This document shows, one piece after another, positions 1 to 8,257 of a stretch of DNA of 64,000 nucleotides (position 1 is the stretch's first letter; each line of letters begins with the position of its first letter). Origin of the DNA: Caulobacter sp. BP25 (GTDB lineage Bacteria; Pseudomonadota; Alphaproteobacteria; Caulobacterales; Caulobacteraceae); assembly GCF_002737755.1 (NCBI RefSeq), contig NZ_PEGH01000010.1, positions 124,001 to 188,000 on the forward strand. Reading direction: 5' to 3'. The notes beneath the pieces were generated by a model. It did not search any database. It was not told the DNA's origin and saw only the letters and a list, made by a program, of their open reading frames with translations. The translations under genes were made by a program, and so were the position numbers.

Positions 1-22
1 CTGCGGTGGTCTTACTCGTCAC
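1..22 (-). CDS. possible 5' end of a truncated gene
   Basis: A GTG at 20-22 on the minus strand opens a frame (start Met-Thr-Ser-Lys-Thr-Thr-Ala) that runs off the left edge. A strong Shine-Dalgarno-like GGGGAGG lies six bases upstream of it. The gene would lie downstream of nadK on the same strand. Only seven codons are visible, so no function can be given; the call rests on the ribosome binding site alone. Confidence 0.35.
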
Positions 23-114
23 GGTCGCCTCCCCAGCGGCGGGATATTCGCGAGTCGGTACCATAGCAGGCGTTAACATTGAGTGAGACCACACCTAACG
101 TGCGACCCAACGCC

Positions 115-897
115 TCAGGCCGAGAATTGCTCGGCCAAAACCCGCTCCTCCAGGCTGCGGCCGGCGTCGAACAGCATCGACAGCGAGGTGCCGCGGTCCT
201 CGGAGATGTGAACCTCCATGACGTCCCGCACCTCGAAATTGTCGGCGACGGCGCTGACAGGACGTTTGTCGGCTTCGAGAATCTCGAAGGTCACGCGGGC
301 CGATTGCGGCAACAGCGCCCCGCGCCAGCGGCGGGGGCGAAAGGCGCTGATCGGGGTCAGGGCCAGTACATGCCCGTGGATGGGAATGATCGGGCCGTGC
401 GCCGAAAGATTGTAGGCGGTTGAGCCGGCCGGCGTGGCCAGCAGGGCGCCGTCGCAGACCAGCTCGCCCATGCGCACCTTGCCGTCGATCGAGATGCGAA
501 GCTTCGCCGTCTGCCGGGTTTGGCGCAGCAGCGAGACCTCGTTGATCGCCAGGGCGCGATGCTGCGTCCGGCGCGAATCGATCGCCACCATCGCCAGCGG
601 ATGGATGACTGCTCGTTCCGCCGCGTTGATCCGCTCCAGCAGACCATCCTCGCTGTACTCGTTCATCAAGAAGCCGACCGAGCCCCGGTTCATGCCGTAG
701 ATCGGCGTCTGAGACGCGATCGCCTCGTGCAGCGTTTCCAGCATGAAGCCGTCGCCGCCGAGGGCCACGATGACTTGAGCCTTGTCCTCACCGACGTCGC
801 CATAGCGGGCGGTGAGTCGTTCGCGAGCTTCCTGGGCTTCGGGCCGGTCGCTGGACTTGAACGCCAGGCGAGTCACGAAAGGTTGCGGCTGGTACAT
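115..897 (-). CDS. nadK: NAD kinase
   Basis: Cytoplasmic NAD kinase, which phosphorylates NAD to NADP using ATP. About 260 aa, normal for the short bacterial form. Visible family signatures are the GGDG nucleotide motif near residues 47-50, the NRGSVGFL segment around residue 70 and the [14 protein letters not shown] segment in the C-terminal half, which is the NAD-binding core. An ATG at 897 is preferred; an in-frame TTG at 906 would add three residues. The last codons and the stop fall in a perfect 7-bp inverted repeat (118-124 with 130-136, five-base loop) that could fold at the 3' end of the mRNA, but no T-run follows it. It is followed by a possible partial gene on the same strand. Confidence 0.93.
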   Translation of the reverse strand: MYQPQPFVTRLAFKSSDRPEAQEARERLTARYGDVGEDKAQVIVALGGDGFMLETLHEAIASQTPIYGMNRGSVGFLMNEYSEDGLLERINAAERAVIHPLAMVAIDSRRTQHRALAINEVSLLRQTRQTAKLRISIDGKVRMGELVCDGALLATPAGSTAYNLSAHGPIIPIHGHVLALTPISAFRPRRWRGALLPQSARVTFEILEADKRPVSAVADNFEVRDVMEVHISEDRGTSLSMLFDAGRSLEERVLAEQFSA

Positions 898-929
898 GCC
901 CGCCAAGAGGCGACAAGCCTATGCGCTTG

Positions 930-2105
930 TCAAACCGCTCCGACGGCCTGGCGGAAGGCCATGCCGGCGATGTCCGGCGTGAAGGGACCGAAGGCGCTGT
1001 TGGCGCGGCGCAAGCCCTCGTCGCCGCCGCCCGGACGGCCGCCGTTCAGCTGGCGCACATGCTCAAGAATGGTCGGAAACACGCTGCGGTCGATGCCGAC
1101 GGCCGAGCAGGCGAGCGCCAGGAGCTCGGGCTTGGCGCTGTCGATCGCGCGGCGGATCTGTGGGGGCTCGAACTCGCCCAGTCGCGCCAGGGCCATGATG
1201 AACAGCTGTAGCCGGCCCTCGCGCAGCACCCGCAGCAGGTAGCCCGGTCGGAGCTGTCCCGCCGAGTCGAGCTTCTCGATCAGCGAGCGCTCCATGTCTT
1301 CGCGCTCCTCATCCTGTTCGACGGGGGCGATCTCGATTTCGCTTTCGCCGCGATGGGCGGCGCGCAGGACCTCTTCGAGCGCGCTCTGCATGCGGGCGGT
1401 GTCGAGATTGAAACGGGTGGCGAGGGCCTCGCGCAGGGCGCGGCCGACCAGAACATAGAGCTGTTCGGCAAGATCGCTGGACATCCGCGGATGTCTGGCC
1501 AGTGGCGAGCGCAACGCGACGACGTCGCGAGAGCGGTCGACAAGGCGCTGCATGGCCTGGTCGGAGATGTCCGCCGTCTCGTTCGCCGCCAGAGCGGTTA
1601 GGACGGCCGGCTCGTCGCGGTCGATGATCGCGTCCACGACCGGGGGCGAAAGACGCGGGCGGCGGGCGATCTCGATCTGGTGCTCCAGTGTCGCCTGGAC
1701 CAGCAGGCGGACCAGATCGTGATCATTAAGGACAGGGCTGCGGGCGATGATCGGTCGGGCGATCTCGATCTCGTCCAGGGCCATGATGTTGATCAGGGCG
1801 GACGGCGCCCAGTCGGCGTCCGCGAGCCGTTCCGACAGGCGATGGCGGATATCCCGCTCAGCCTCGACAACCAGCGTCATGAAGATCGAGTTGAGCAGGG
1901 CCTGGACGTCGGGATGGGTCGGCTCGCCATTGGCGCGGCCGGCCTCGCACAGGTCGATGATCCCGGTGAGCAGGCGTTCGCGGTCACCTGGCTCGCGACT
2001 GCGAGCCAGTGTCATAAGCGCGGAGATCTCGACGGCTGAAATGGCCCGACTCCTCGAATCCGAAGGCGCTTCAAGGATGACCTTGCGGAGGCCAAATGAA
2101 AACAT
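930..2105 (-). CDS. DUF2336 domain-containing protein
   Basis: About 391 aa, soluble, rich in alpha helix and in Arg, Glu, Leu and Ala, with no signal peptide or membrane segment. The sequence resembles the DUF2336 proteins common in Alphaproteobacteria, whose function is not established. The frame extends upstream to 2174, but that would overlap the divergent glycerol kinase start, so the ATG at 2105 (Met-Phe-Ser-Phe-Gly-Leu) is preferred; the exact start is uncertain because no good ribosome binding site is seen. It lies 32 bases upstream of nadK on the same strand and may be cotranscribed with it. Confidence 0.75.
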   Translation of the reverse strand: MFSFGLRKVILEAPSDSRSRAISAVEISALMTLARSREPGDRERLLTGIIDLCEAGRANGEPTHPDVQALLNSIFMTLVVEAERDIRHRLSERLADADWAPSALINIMALDEIEIARPIIARSPVLNDHDLVRLLVQATLEHQIEIARRPRLSPPVVDAIIDRDEPAVLTALAANETADISDQAMQRLVDRSRDVVALRSPLARHPRMSSDLAEQLYVLVGRALREALATRFNLDTARMQSALEEVLRAAHRGESEIEIAPVEQDEEREDMERSLIEKLDSAGQLRPGYLLRVLREGRLQLFIMALARLGEFEPPQIRRAIDSAKPELLALACSAVGIDRSVFPTILEHVRQLNGGRPGGGDEGLRRANSAFGPFTPDIAGMAFRQAVGAV

Positions 2106-2172
2106 GCTTAAAGGCGATAGCGGGGTCGGCGTGTAACGGGCCCGGACGCCGCTTGAGAGGGAGGACGCCGGC

Positions 2173-3663
2173 ATGGCGCAAGAGCTTATCCTGGCTCTGG
2201 ATCAGGGCACGACCAGCACGCGCGCCATTCTGTTCGATCGCGAGGGGCGGGCGGTGGCCGAGGCGTCCAGGCCGCTGCGTCAGGCCTATCCAGACGACGG
2301 TTGGGTCGAGCATGACGCCGAGGAGATCTACGCAGCCTGCGTCGCTGTCATGCGAGAGGTCGCCGAGGCCTCGGGGCGGACGGCGGACATCGCCGCCCTC
2401 GGCGTCACCAACCAGCGCGAGACCGTTGTCGTCTGGGATCAGCGCACGGGGCGGCCAATCCACCCTGCGATCGTCTGGCAAGATCGGCGCACGGCGAATG
2501 TCTGCGCCAAGCTCAAGGCCGAGGGGCGCGAGCCGCAGGTGGCCGAGGTCACCGGCCTGCTGCTCGACCCCTATTTCTCGGCCACCAAGATCGCCTGGCT
2601 TCTCGACCATGTCCCTGGCGCTCGCGCCCGGGCTGAGGCCGGCGAGTTGCTCTGCGGCACCATGGACTGTTGGGTGATCTGGCGGCTGACCGGCGGCGCG
2701 GTCCACGCCACCGACGCGACCAACGCCTCGCGCACCTTGCTGTTCGACATCGGCGCGCAGGCTTGGTCCGACGAGATGCTTGACCTGTTCGACGTACCCC
2801 GGGCGCTGCTACCCAAGGTTCTCGACTGCGTGGACGACTACGGCGAGGTTGGAGCCGAGATCCTAGGCCGGCCGGTTCCCATCTGCGGCGTCGCCGGCGA
2901 CCAGCAGGCGGCGTTGATGGGGCAGGGGTGCGTGGCGTCCGGACAGATGAAGGCGACCTACGGCACCGGCTGTTTCATGCTGATCAACACGGGCGAGGAA
3001 AAGTGCGTCTCGCGGTCGCGTCTTCTGACGACCGTGGCGGCGCGGGTGAACGGCAAGACGACCTACGCGCTGGAAGGCTCGATCTTCGTCGCCGGGGCGG
3101 CCATCCAGTGGCTGGGCGAGGGGCTGGGCGTCACCGGCGGACCGCGCGCCGCCGAGGCCTTGGCGCAGGCCGCCAAGGCCGATCATGGCGTCGTGATCGT
3201 GCCGGCCTTCACCGGTCTTGGCGCGCCCTGGTGGGACGCCGGCGCGCGCGGCGCGATCTTCGGTCTGACTCGTGACGCCGGCCTGCCGGAGATCGCGGCG
3301 GCGACTTTCGACGCCTGCGCCCTGCAGAGCCGAGACCTTATTGAGGCGATGCGCGCCGATGCGCCGGGCGCTTTCGGCGAGGCCGCGCAGCTACGCATCG
3401 ACGGCGGCATGTCCAACAGCGCCTGGTTCTCGCAGCGCCTGGCTGACCTGACGGGCGTCTCCGTGCGACGGTCCAGCTACCAGGAGACGACGGCGTTGGG
3501 CGCGGCCCTTTTCGCCGGCGTCGGGGCGGGTCTCTATGCCGACGTCGAGGTCGCGGCCCAGGTCAGTCCTGCCGCCGAGACCCTCAAGCCATCGCTGAAC
3601 GAACACGAACGCGAGGCCGCCTATGCGCGTTGGCTAGATGCGGTGCCGCGTGTCAGGTCCTGA
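2173..3663 (+). CDS. glpK: glycerol kinase
   Basis: Glycerol kinase of the FGGY carbohydrate kinase family, converting glycerol and ATP to glycerol 3-phosphate in the cytoplasm. The 496-aa length matches the family (about 500). The N-terminal DQGTTSTRAILFD phosphate-binding loop (residues 10-22), the NQRET motif near residue 80, and the TYGTGCF and GGMSNS segments of the second actin-like lobe are all present. A GGGAGG ribosome binding site precedes the ATG. No glycerol facilitator or glycerol 3-phosphate dehydrogenase gene lies beside it, so it appears to be a stand-alone unit here, divergent from the DUF2336 gene. Confidence 0.96.
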   Translation: MAQELILALDQGTTSTRAILFDREGRAVAEASRPLRQAYPDDGWVEHDAEEIYAACVAVMREVAEASGRTADIAALGVTNQRETVVVWDQRTGRPIHPAIVWQDRRTANVCAKLKAEGREPQVAEVTGLLLDPYFSATKIAWLLDHVPGARARAEAGELLCGTMDCWVIWRLTGGAVHATDATNASRTLLFDIGAQAWSDEMLDLFDVPRALLPKVLDCVDDYGEVGAEILGRPVPICGVAGDQQAALMGQGCVASGQMKATYGTGCFMLINTGEEKCVSRSRLLTTVAARVNGKTTYALEGSIFVAGAAIQWLGEGLGVTGGPRAAEALAQAAKADHGVVIVPAFTGLGAPWWDAGARGAIFGLTRDAGLPEIAAATFDACALQSRDLIEAMRADAPGAFGEAAQLRIDGGMSNSAWFSQRLADLTGVSVRRSSYQETTALGAALFAGVGAGLYADVEVAAQVSPAAETLKPSLNEHEREAAYARWLDAVPRVRS

Positions 3664-3733
3664 CGTTTCGGCGTTGTCGCGACACCGCTGTCATGGTCTC
3701 TAGGCGGCGGAACGAGAAGCGGAGACCGCCAAC

Positions 3734-4780
3734 ATGACGACCCGACGCGCCATGCTCGCCGCCGGAGCCGCTCTGATCGCCGGAGGACGATCAATGAATG
3801 CAGAAGCCGCGACATCGGCGTTCCCCAGGATCGGCCGTATTCGTCGCCTGTCTCCGGACCTGGACGCGGTGATCGCACCCGACGCGGTGATCGAGCAACT
3901 GGCCGACGGCATGATCTGGTCCGAGGGGCCGGTCTGGATTCCGGACGGCTATTTGCTGTTCTCCGACGTGCCGGGCAATGTCATGTACCGGTGGAGCGAG
4001 AAGGATGGGAAGACGATCTTCCTTCAGCCGTCCGGCTACGCGGGTCCGCCGACCAAGGTCTTCCGTGAGCCCGGAACCAACGGCATGACCTTGTCCCTGG
4101 CGGGCGAGCTTCTCGTCTGCGACCACGGCAATCGAGCGGTCTCCAAGGTCGACCTTAGGACCAAGGGCAAGACCGTGCTGGCCTACCGCTTCCAGGGCAA
4201 GCGGTTCAATAGCCCCAACGACCTGATCGTCGCGCGGCTGGGTGACCTGAGGGGCTCGATCTACTTCACCGATCCGCCTTATGGGCTGGAAGGTCTCGAC
4301 GCCTCGCCGGTCAAGGAGCTGCCCTTCAACGGGGTCTATCTGCGCCGTCCGAACGGCGATGTGGCGCTGGTCGACGACAAGCTGACCTTTCCGAACGGCG
4401 TCGCTCTGTCCCCTGACGAGAAGCGCCTCTACGTGGCGGTGTCCGATCCCAAAGGCCCGATCATCATGGCCTACGACCTTGGTCGCGATGGACTGCCCGT
4501 TGCGCGCAAGGTTTTCTTCGATGCCAGCGAGTTGCTGAAGGCGGGCGGTCCTGGGTTGCCGGACGGGATGCGAGTGGATGCTCAAGGGCGCCTTTTCGCG
4601 ACCGGGCCGGGCGGGGTCTTGATCCTGACACCGGAAGCCAAGCTTCTGGGCGTGATCGAAACCGGCTTCCCGACCGCCAACTGCACGTTCGGCGAGGACG
4701 GCCACACGCTGTTCCTGACGTCCAATCACGTCTTGGCGCGGGTCCGCACGCTGACGTCGGGCCTTAGCGGAGCGAAGTGA
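3734..4780 (+). CDS. exported SMP-30/gluconolactonase family protein
   Basis: 348-aa six-bladed beta-propeller lactonase of the SMP-30/gluconolactonase/LRE family, expected to open sugar lactones to aldonic acids with a bound divalent metal. The N-terminus (Thr-Arg-Arg-Ala-Met followed by a run of Ala, Leu and Gly) looks like a Tat signal, implying a periplasmic location. Conserved blocks include SEGPVW near residue 58, GTNGMTL near 117 and NSPNDL near 157. Its stop overlaps the start of the next gene, a GFOR-like oxidoreductase, so the two are translationally coupled and probably form an oxidise-then-hydrolyse pair. The substrate is inferred, not shown. Confidence 0.85.
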   Translation: MTTRRAMLAAGAALIAGGRSMNAEAATSAFPRIGRIRRLSPDLDAVIAPDAVIEQLADGMIWSEGPVWIPDGYLLFSDVPGNVMYRWSEKDGKTIFLQPSGYAGPPTKVFREPGTNGMTLSLAGELLVCDHGNRAVSKVDLRTKGKTVLAYRFQGKRFNSPNDLIVARLGDLRGSIYFTDPPYGLEGLDASPVKELPFNGVYLRRPNGDVALVDDKLTFPNGVALSPDEKRLYVAVSDPKGPIIMAYDLGRDGLPVARKVFFDASELLKAGGPGLPDGMRVDAQGRLFATGPGGVLILTPEAKLLGVIETGFPTANCTFGEDGHTLFLTSNHVLARVRTLTSGLSGAK

Positions 4781-5880
4781 TGAGCGGGATCAGCAAGCGG
4801 ACCTTCATCGCCTCCAGCTTGGCGCTTGCCGCAGCCGCCAGACCGCTGGACGGGCTGGCCCGGCAATCGGATCGCAAGCTGGGCTATGCGATCCTGGGCC
4901 TTGGCTACTACGCTACTCAGATCATCATGCCGCGCTTCGCCGAGTGCGAGCACTCACGTCTAGCCGCTCTGGTCAGCGGCACGCCCGAGAAGCTGAAAAA
5001 GTATGGCGAGCAGTATGGCGTGCCCGAAAGCGCTCGTTACAGCTATGAGGCCTTCGACAAGATCGCCGAGAACCCGGACGTCGACATCGTCTACGTGATC
5101 ACGCCCAACAGCCTGCACCGCACCTTCACCGAGCGTGCGGCCAGGGCTGGCAAGCACGTCGTGTGCGAAAAGCCGATGGCGACGTCATCGGCTGACTGCG
5201 AGGCGATGATCGCCGCCTGTAAAAAGGCCGGCCGCAAGCTGATGATCGGCTACCGCAGCCGCTTCCAGGCGCACAACATCGAAGCCATCAAGCTGATCCG
5301 CGACGGCGCGATCGGGCCGGTTCGGACAGTCGTCACCGATCACGGTTTCACAATCGGCGATCCCAAGCAGTGGCGTCTGAACAGGGCGCTGGCGGGCGGC
5401 GGCAGCCTTATGGACATTGGCATCTACAGCCTAAACGCGGCCCGCTACCTGACCGGCGAGGAGCCGGTGGCGGTCAACGCCATGGAGTCCACCGACCGTA
5501 GCGATCCGCGCTTCAAGGAGGTGGAGGACATCATCAACTTCCAGCTCCTGTTCCCGTCTGGCGCGACCGCCAACTGTGTCTCGGCCTACAGCGCCAACTG
5601 CAACCGCTATCGGGTCACGGGGCCAAAGGGCTGGATCGAGATCGACCCGGCCACGAGCTATCAAGGTCAGGCGATGCGAACGCAGCTGAACCGCCAAACC
5701 GGCCCGCGCGAGCCGGCTCCGCAGCCGAAGAACCAGTTCTCGGCCCAGTTGGACCATCTGTCGGAATGCATTCTGACCAACCGCGAGCCAATCGTGGGAG
5801 GGGAGGAGGGGCTGAAAGACCTGCGCCTGATCGAGGCGATCTATCGCGCCGCCCGCGAGGGGCGCACGGTGAGGGTGTGA
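4780..5880 (+). CDS. Gfo/Idh/MocA family sugar oxidoreductase (GFOR/AAOR-like)
   Basis: 366-aa oxidoreductase with a Rossmann fold (GLGYYA near residue 40) and the EKP motif (around 130-132) that carries the catalytic lysine. It resembles Zymomonas glucose-fructose oxidoreductase and the aldose-aldose oxidoreductase described from Caulobacter crescentus: periplasmic enzymes with tightly held NADP(H) that oxidise one sugar to a lactone while reducing another to a sugar alcohol. The N-terminus (Ser-Lys-Arg-Thr-Phe then a hydrophobic Ala-rich stretch) is an export signal with Lys-Arg instead of the canonical twin arginine. The ATG at 4780 overlaps the stop of the upstream lactonase. AAOR versus another GFOR-like activity cannot be settled from sequence alone. 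Confidence 0.85.
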   Translation: MSGISKRTFIASSLALAAAARPLDGLARQSDRKLGYAILGLGYYATQIIMPRFAECEHSRLAALVSGTPEKLKKYGEQYGVPESARYSYEAFDKIAENPDVDIVYVITPNSLHRTFTERAARAGKHVVCEKPMATSSADCEAMIAACKKAGRKLMIGYRSRFQAHNIEAIKLIRDGAIGPVRTVVTDHGFTIGDPKQWRLNRALAGGGSLMDIGIYSLNAARYLTGEEPVAVNAMESTDRSDPRFKEVEDIINFQLLFPSGATANCVSAYSANCNRYRVTGPKGWIEIDPATSYQGQAMRTQLNRQTGPREPAPQPKNQFSAQLDHLSECILTNREPIVGGEEGLKDLRLIEAIYRAAREGRTVRV

Positions 5881-5905
5881 CGGAGGGGGCTGGTTGAACC
5901 CCGCG

Positions 5906-6583
5906 CTAGGCGGCCTCGTCCAGGTACGTTTTTACCCGCGCGAACAGCTCCTCGAACATGGGCGTCGTCAGACGTCCGGTGTTCGTGTTGAGCCGCGAGC
6001 AGTGATAGCTGTTGAAGATCCGGTAGGGCCCCGCCTGGAACTCCGAGCCGTGGCCCGGAACGCCGGCGGAGGCCTTCAGGCCCAGCGCCTTCAGCACATT
6101 GCGGCGCGAGACGTCCCCCAGAGTGACGATGGCCTTAAGGTTCGGGAACATCTCCAGTCGCGTCGTCAGGAACGGGCGGCAGGCGTTCTCCTCTGAGGTC
6201 TCGGGTTTGTTGCCGGGCGGCGCGCAGCGGACGGCGTTTGTCACCGCGCTGCCGACTAGCTGGAGGCTGTCATCGGGCCGCGCCTCGAACTTGCCGGTGG
6301 CGAAGCCGAACTTGATCAAGGTCTCGTAGAGCAGGGTCCCGGCATAGTCGCCGGTGAACGGACGACCGGTCCGGTTCGCGCCCTTGCGGCCCGGGGCCAG
6401 GCCCACGACCAGCAGCCGCGCATCCTTGTCGCCGAACGACGGGGCGGGGCCGTTGAACCAGTCGGGATAGAGGTCCTGGTTCTCGCGCCGATAAGCGACG
6501 AGCCGGGGGCACAGCGGGCAGTCGCGCGGCGGCTCGGCCGGGTTGGGAACGACCTCGCCGAGGATGTTCGAGACCTGCGCCAC
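5906..6583 (-). CDS. uracil-DNA glycosylase, family 5 (UDGb) type
   Basis: 225-aa DNA repair enzyme that removes uracil (and in this family often other deaminated bases) from DNA. An N-terminal CPLCPRL cysteine pair and later cysteines suggest the iron-sulfur cluster of family 4/5 enzymes. The motif GLAPGRKGANRTGRPFTGD matches family 5 rather than family 4, because it lacks the GEAPG-D-E arrangement. The C-terminal FNSYHCSRLN segment would be motif 2. The start is a GTG at 6583, two bases after the stop of the upstream NYN-domain gene, indicating a two-gene operon. Confidence 0.88.
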   Translation of the reverse strand: MAQVSNILGEVVPNPAEPPRDCPLCPRLVAYRRENQDLYPDWFNGPAPSFGDKDARLLVVGLAPGRKGANRTGRPFTGDYAGTLLYETLIKFGFATGKFEARPDDSLQLVGSAVTNAVRCAPPGNKPETSEENACRPFLTTRLEMFPNLKAIVTLGDVSRRNVLKALGLKASAGVPGHGSEFQAGPYRIFNSYHCSRLNTNTGRLTTPMFEELFARVKTYLDEAA

Positions 6584-6585
6584 GC

Positions 6586-7182
6586 TTAATACTCGTCCTC
6601 GGCTTCGCGTTCGGCCAGGGTGCGGTTGTCCAGCGGTTGGCGAGGCTGGGCGCGCTGGGGACGGCCAATGATGCCGCCCAGGTCAGAGAGATCCACGAAG
6701 TTGTCGGCCTGGCGGCGCAGGTCGTCGCTGGTCATCGGCGGCTGGCTCTTCATGGTCGAGACCACGGTGACGCGGCGCCCCTTGCGCTGGACGGCCTCGA
6801 CCAGGGCGCGGAAGTCGCCGTCGCCCGAGAACAGCACCAGGTGGTCAGCGGTCTCGGCCATCTGCAGCATGTCGACGGCGATCTCGATGTCCATGTCGCC
6901 ACGCCAGCGCTTGCGGCCCTGGGAGTCGGTGAACTCCCGCGCGGGCTTCGTCACGAGCGTAAAGCCGTTGTAGTCCAGCCAGTCGACCAACGGCCGGATC
7001 GGGGAATAGTCGTCGTTCTCGGCGATGGCGGTGTAGTAGTAAGCCCGGATCAGGACGCCGCGCTTTTTGAACTCATCGAGCAGCTTGCGGTAGTCGATGT
7101 CGAAGCCCAACGCCTTGGCGGCGGAATAGAGATTGGCCCCGTCGATAAACAGGGCGATGCGGTCGGTCGGATAGAAGGTCAC
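6586..7182 (-). CDS. NYN/LabA-type PIN-like nuclease domain protein
   Basis: 198-aa protein of the NYN (LabA/DUF88) group of PIN-fold domains, predicted metal-dependent RNases. The acidic positions are seen in IALFIDGANLY near residue 8-18, in the RGDMDIEIAVDML stretch, and in LFSGDGDF, the three typical aspartate clusters. The frame runs upstream to 7380, but that part overlaps folK. A GTG at 7182 with AAGGA about eight bases upstream starts exactly where family homology begins. It lies two bases ahead of the uracil-DNA glycosylase gene and only 36 bp from the divergent folK. Confidence 0.85.
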   Translation of the reverse strand: MTFYPTDRIALFIDGANLYSAAKALGFDIDYRKLLDEFKKRGVLIRAYYYTAIAENDDYSPIRPLVDWLDYNGFTLVTKPAREFTDSQGRKRWRGDMDIEIAVDMLQMAETADHLVLFSGDGDFRALVEAVQRKGRRVTVVSTMKSQPPMTSDDLRRQADNFVDLSDLGGIIGRPQRAQPRQPLDNRTLAEREAEDEY

Positions 7183-7218
7183 GGGAAATCCTTGAAAAAT
7201 CAGGTCGCTGAAAATGAC

Positions 7219-7722
7219 TTGGACGAGGCCGTGATCGTGGCGCTCGGCTGCAATCTGCCGGGAGCCTATACGAGTCGCGAGGCTTTGTTGGAAGCCGCCC
7301 TGATCGCTTTGCCGCGAGAGGGTTTGGAGGTGGCCGCGCGGTCCAGTTGGTGGCGTTCGGCCGCGTGGCCGGACCCGCAAGGGCCCGAGTACTTGAACGG
7401 CGTGACGCTCGTGCGAACAGCATTGTCGCCCGCCGAGGTGCTGGCGGCGCTACACCGGATCGAGGCGCGCTTTGGCCGAGCGCGGGGAGAGACCAACGCC
7501 GCGCGCACCCTGGACTTAGACCTCGTCGCGCATGGTCGGAACGTCCTGGACGGCGCGATCGTCGTGCCTCACCCTAGGGCCCATGAGCGGCTGTTCGTCA
7601 TGGGGCCATTGGCGGAGGTGGCTCCCGCTTGGACCCATCCTCTCAGCGGCGAACTGGCTTCCAGCTTGGCGGCGATGGCGGTGGTCGGACGCGATGCGCG
7701 GCCCAGCGAAGGGATAGACTAA
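7219..7722 (+). CDS. folK: HPPK (6-hydroxymethyl-dihydropterin pyrophosphokinase)
   Basis: Folate biosynthesis enzyme, transferring pyrophosphate from ATP to 6-hydroxymethyl-7,8-dihydropterin. About 167 aa, a normal size. Hallmarks are VIVALGCNLPG at the N-terminus, the central YLNGV segment, the RARGETNAARTLDLDLV motif with its two metal-binding aspartates, and PHPRAHERLFV near the end. The open frame extends far upstream, but that part is antisense to the NYN gene. Start is probably TTG 7219 or GTG 7231; neither has a convincing ribosome binding site. No other folate gene is next to it here. Confidence 0.88.
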   Translation: MDEAVIVALGCNLPGAYTSREALLEAALIALPREGLEVAARSSWWRSAAWPDPQGPEYLNGVTLVRTALSPAEVLAALHRIEARFGRARGETNAARTLDLDLVAHGRNVLDGAIVVPHPRAHERLFVMGPLAEVAPAWTHPLSGELASSLAAMAVVGRDARPSEGID

Positions 7723-7789
7723 GTCTGGACATTGAACCTCGAAGCGGGCATAAGCGCTCGCTCGCGAAAGCTGATGATCGTGCGCGGCG

Positions 7790-7818
7790 TTGCGTGTCGC
7801 CGCACGGAAGCCTATTTT
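7790..7818 (+). promoter_or_regulatory. predicted housekeeping promoter of rpoZ
   Basis: TTGCGT at 7790-7795 and TATTTT at 7813-7818 are separated by 17 bp. This is a good match to a sigma-70-type promoter, and it would start transcription about 20 bases before the rpoZ ATG at 7848. This is a visual prediction only. Confidence 0.45.
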
Positions 7819-7847
7819 GCGTTAGATAACCGCAGCCCGAGGAACTC

Positions 7848-8207
7848 ATGGCCCGCGTCACCGTAGAAGATTGCGTCGAGAAGGTTCCGAACCGCTTCGC
7901 GCTCGTCCTGCTGTCGGCCCATCGCGCCCGCGGCATCTCGGCCGGCGCGGCCCTGATGGTCGACCGCGACAACGACAAGAACCCCGTCGTGGCCCTGCGT
8001 GAAATCGCCGACGACGTGATTGATCACGAAGGTCTCAAGGAGCACCTGATCACGACGCTGCAGCGCGTTGACGAGCACACCGAAGCGGAAGAAGAGGCTG
8101 AGACCCTGGCCCTGCTGGCCGATCCCAGCCACATGCAGATGAGCGAACTGGAACTGGTCCGCGCCCTGCAAAGCGACCGCGATGGCGGCCAGGAGGAGCG
8201 GTACTGA
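7848..8207 (+). CDS. rpoZ: RNA polymerase omega subunit
   Basis: 119-aa omega subunit, which helps fold and assemble the beta' subunit and, in many Proteobacteria, forms part of a ppGpp binding site on RNA polymerase. The N-terminus (Met-Ala-Arg-Val-Thr-Val-Glu-Asp-Cys) and the [14 protein letters not shown] segment are family signatures. It is longer than the E. coli protein (91 aa) because of an acidic C-terminal tail, as in other Alphaproteobacteria. A GAGGA ribosome binding site lies five bases upstream of the start. It precedes the RSH ppGpp enzyme gene, the same pairing as in E. coli rpoZ-spoT. Confidence 0.95.
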   Translation: MARVTVEDCVEKVPNRFALVLLSAHRARGISAGAALMVDRDNDKNPVVALREIADDVIDHEGLKEHLITTLQRVDEHTEAEEEAETLALLADPSHMQMSELELVRALQSDRDGGQEERY

Positions 8208-8257
8208 GCCCCGAAGGCACAGACCCTCTGACCCTGCAAGCGGTCTCCAACACCGCT

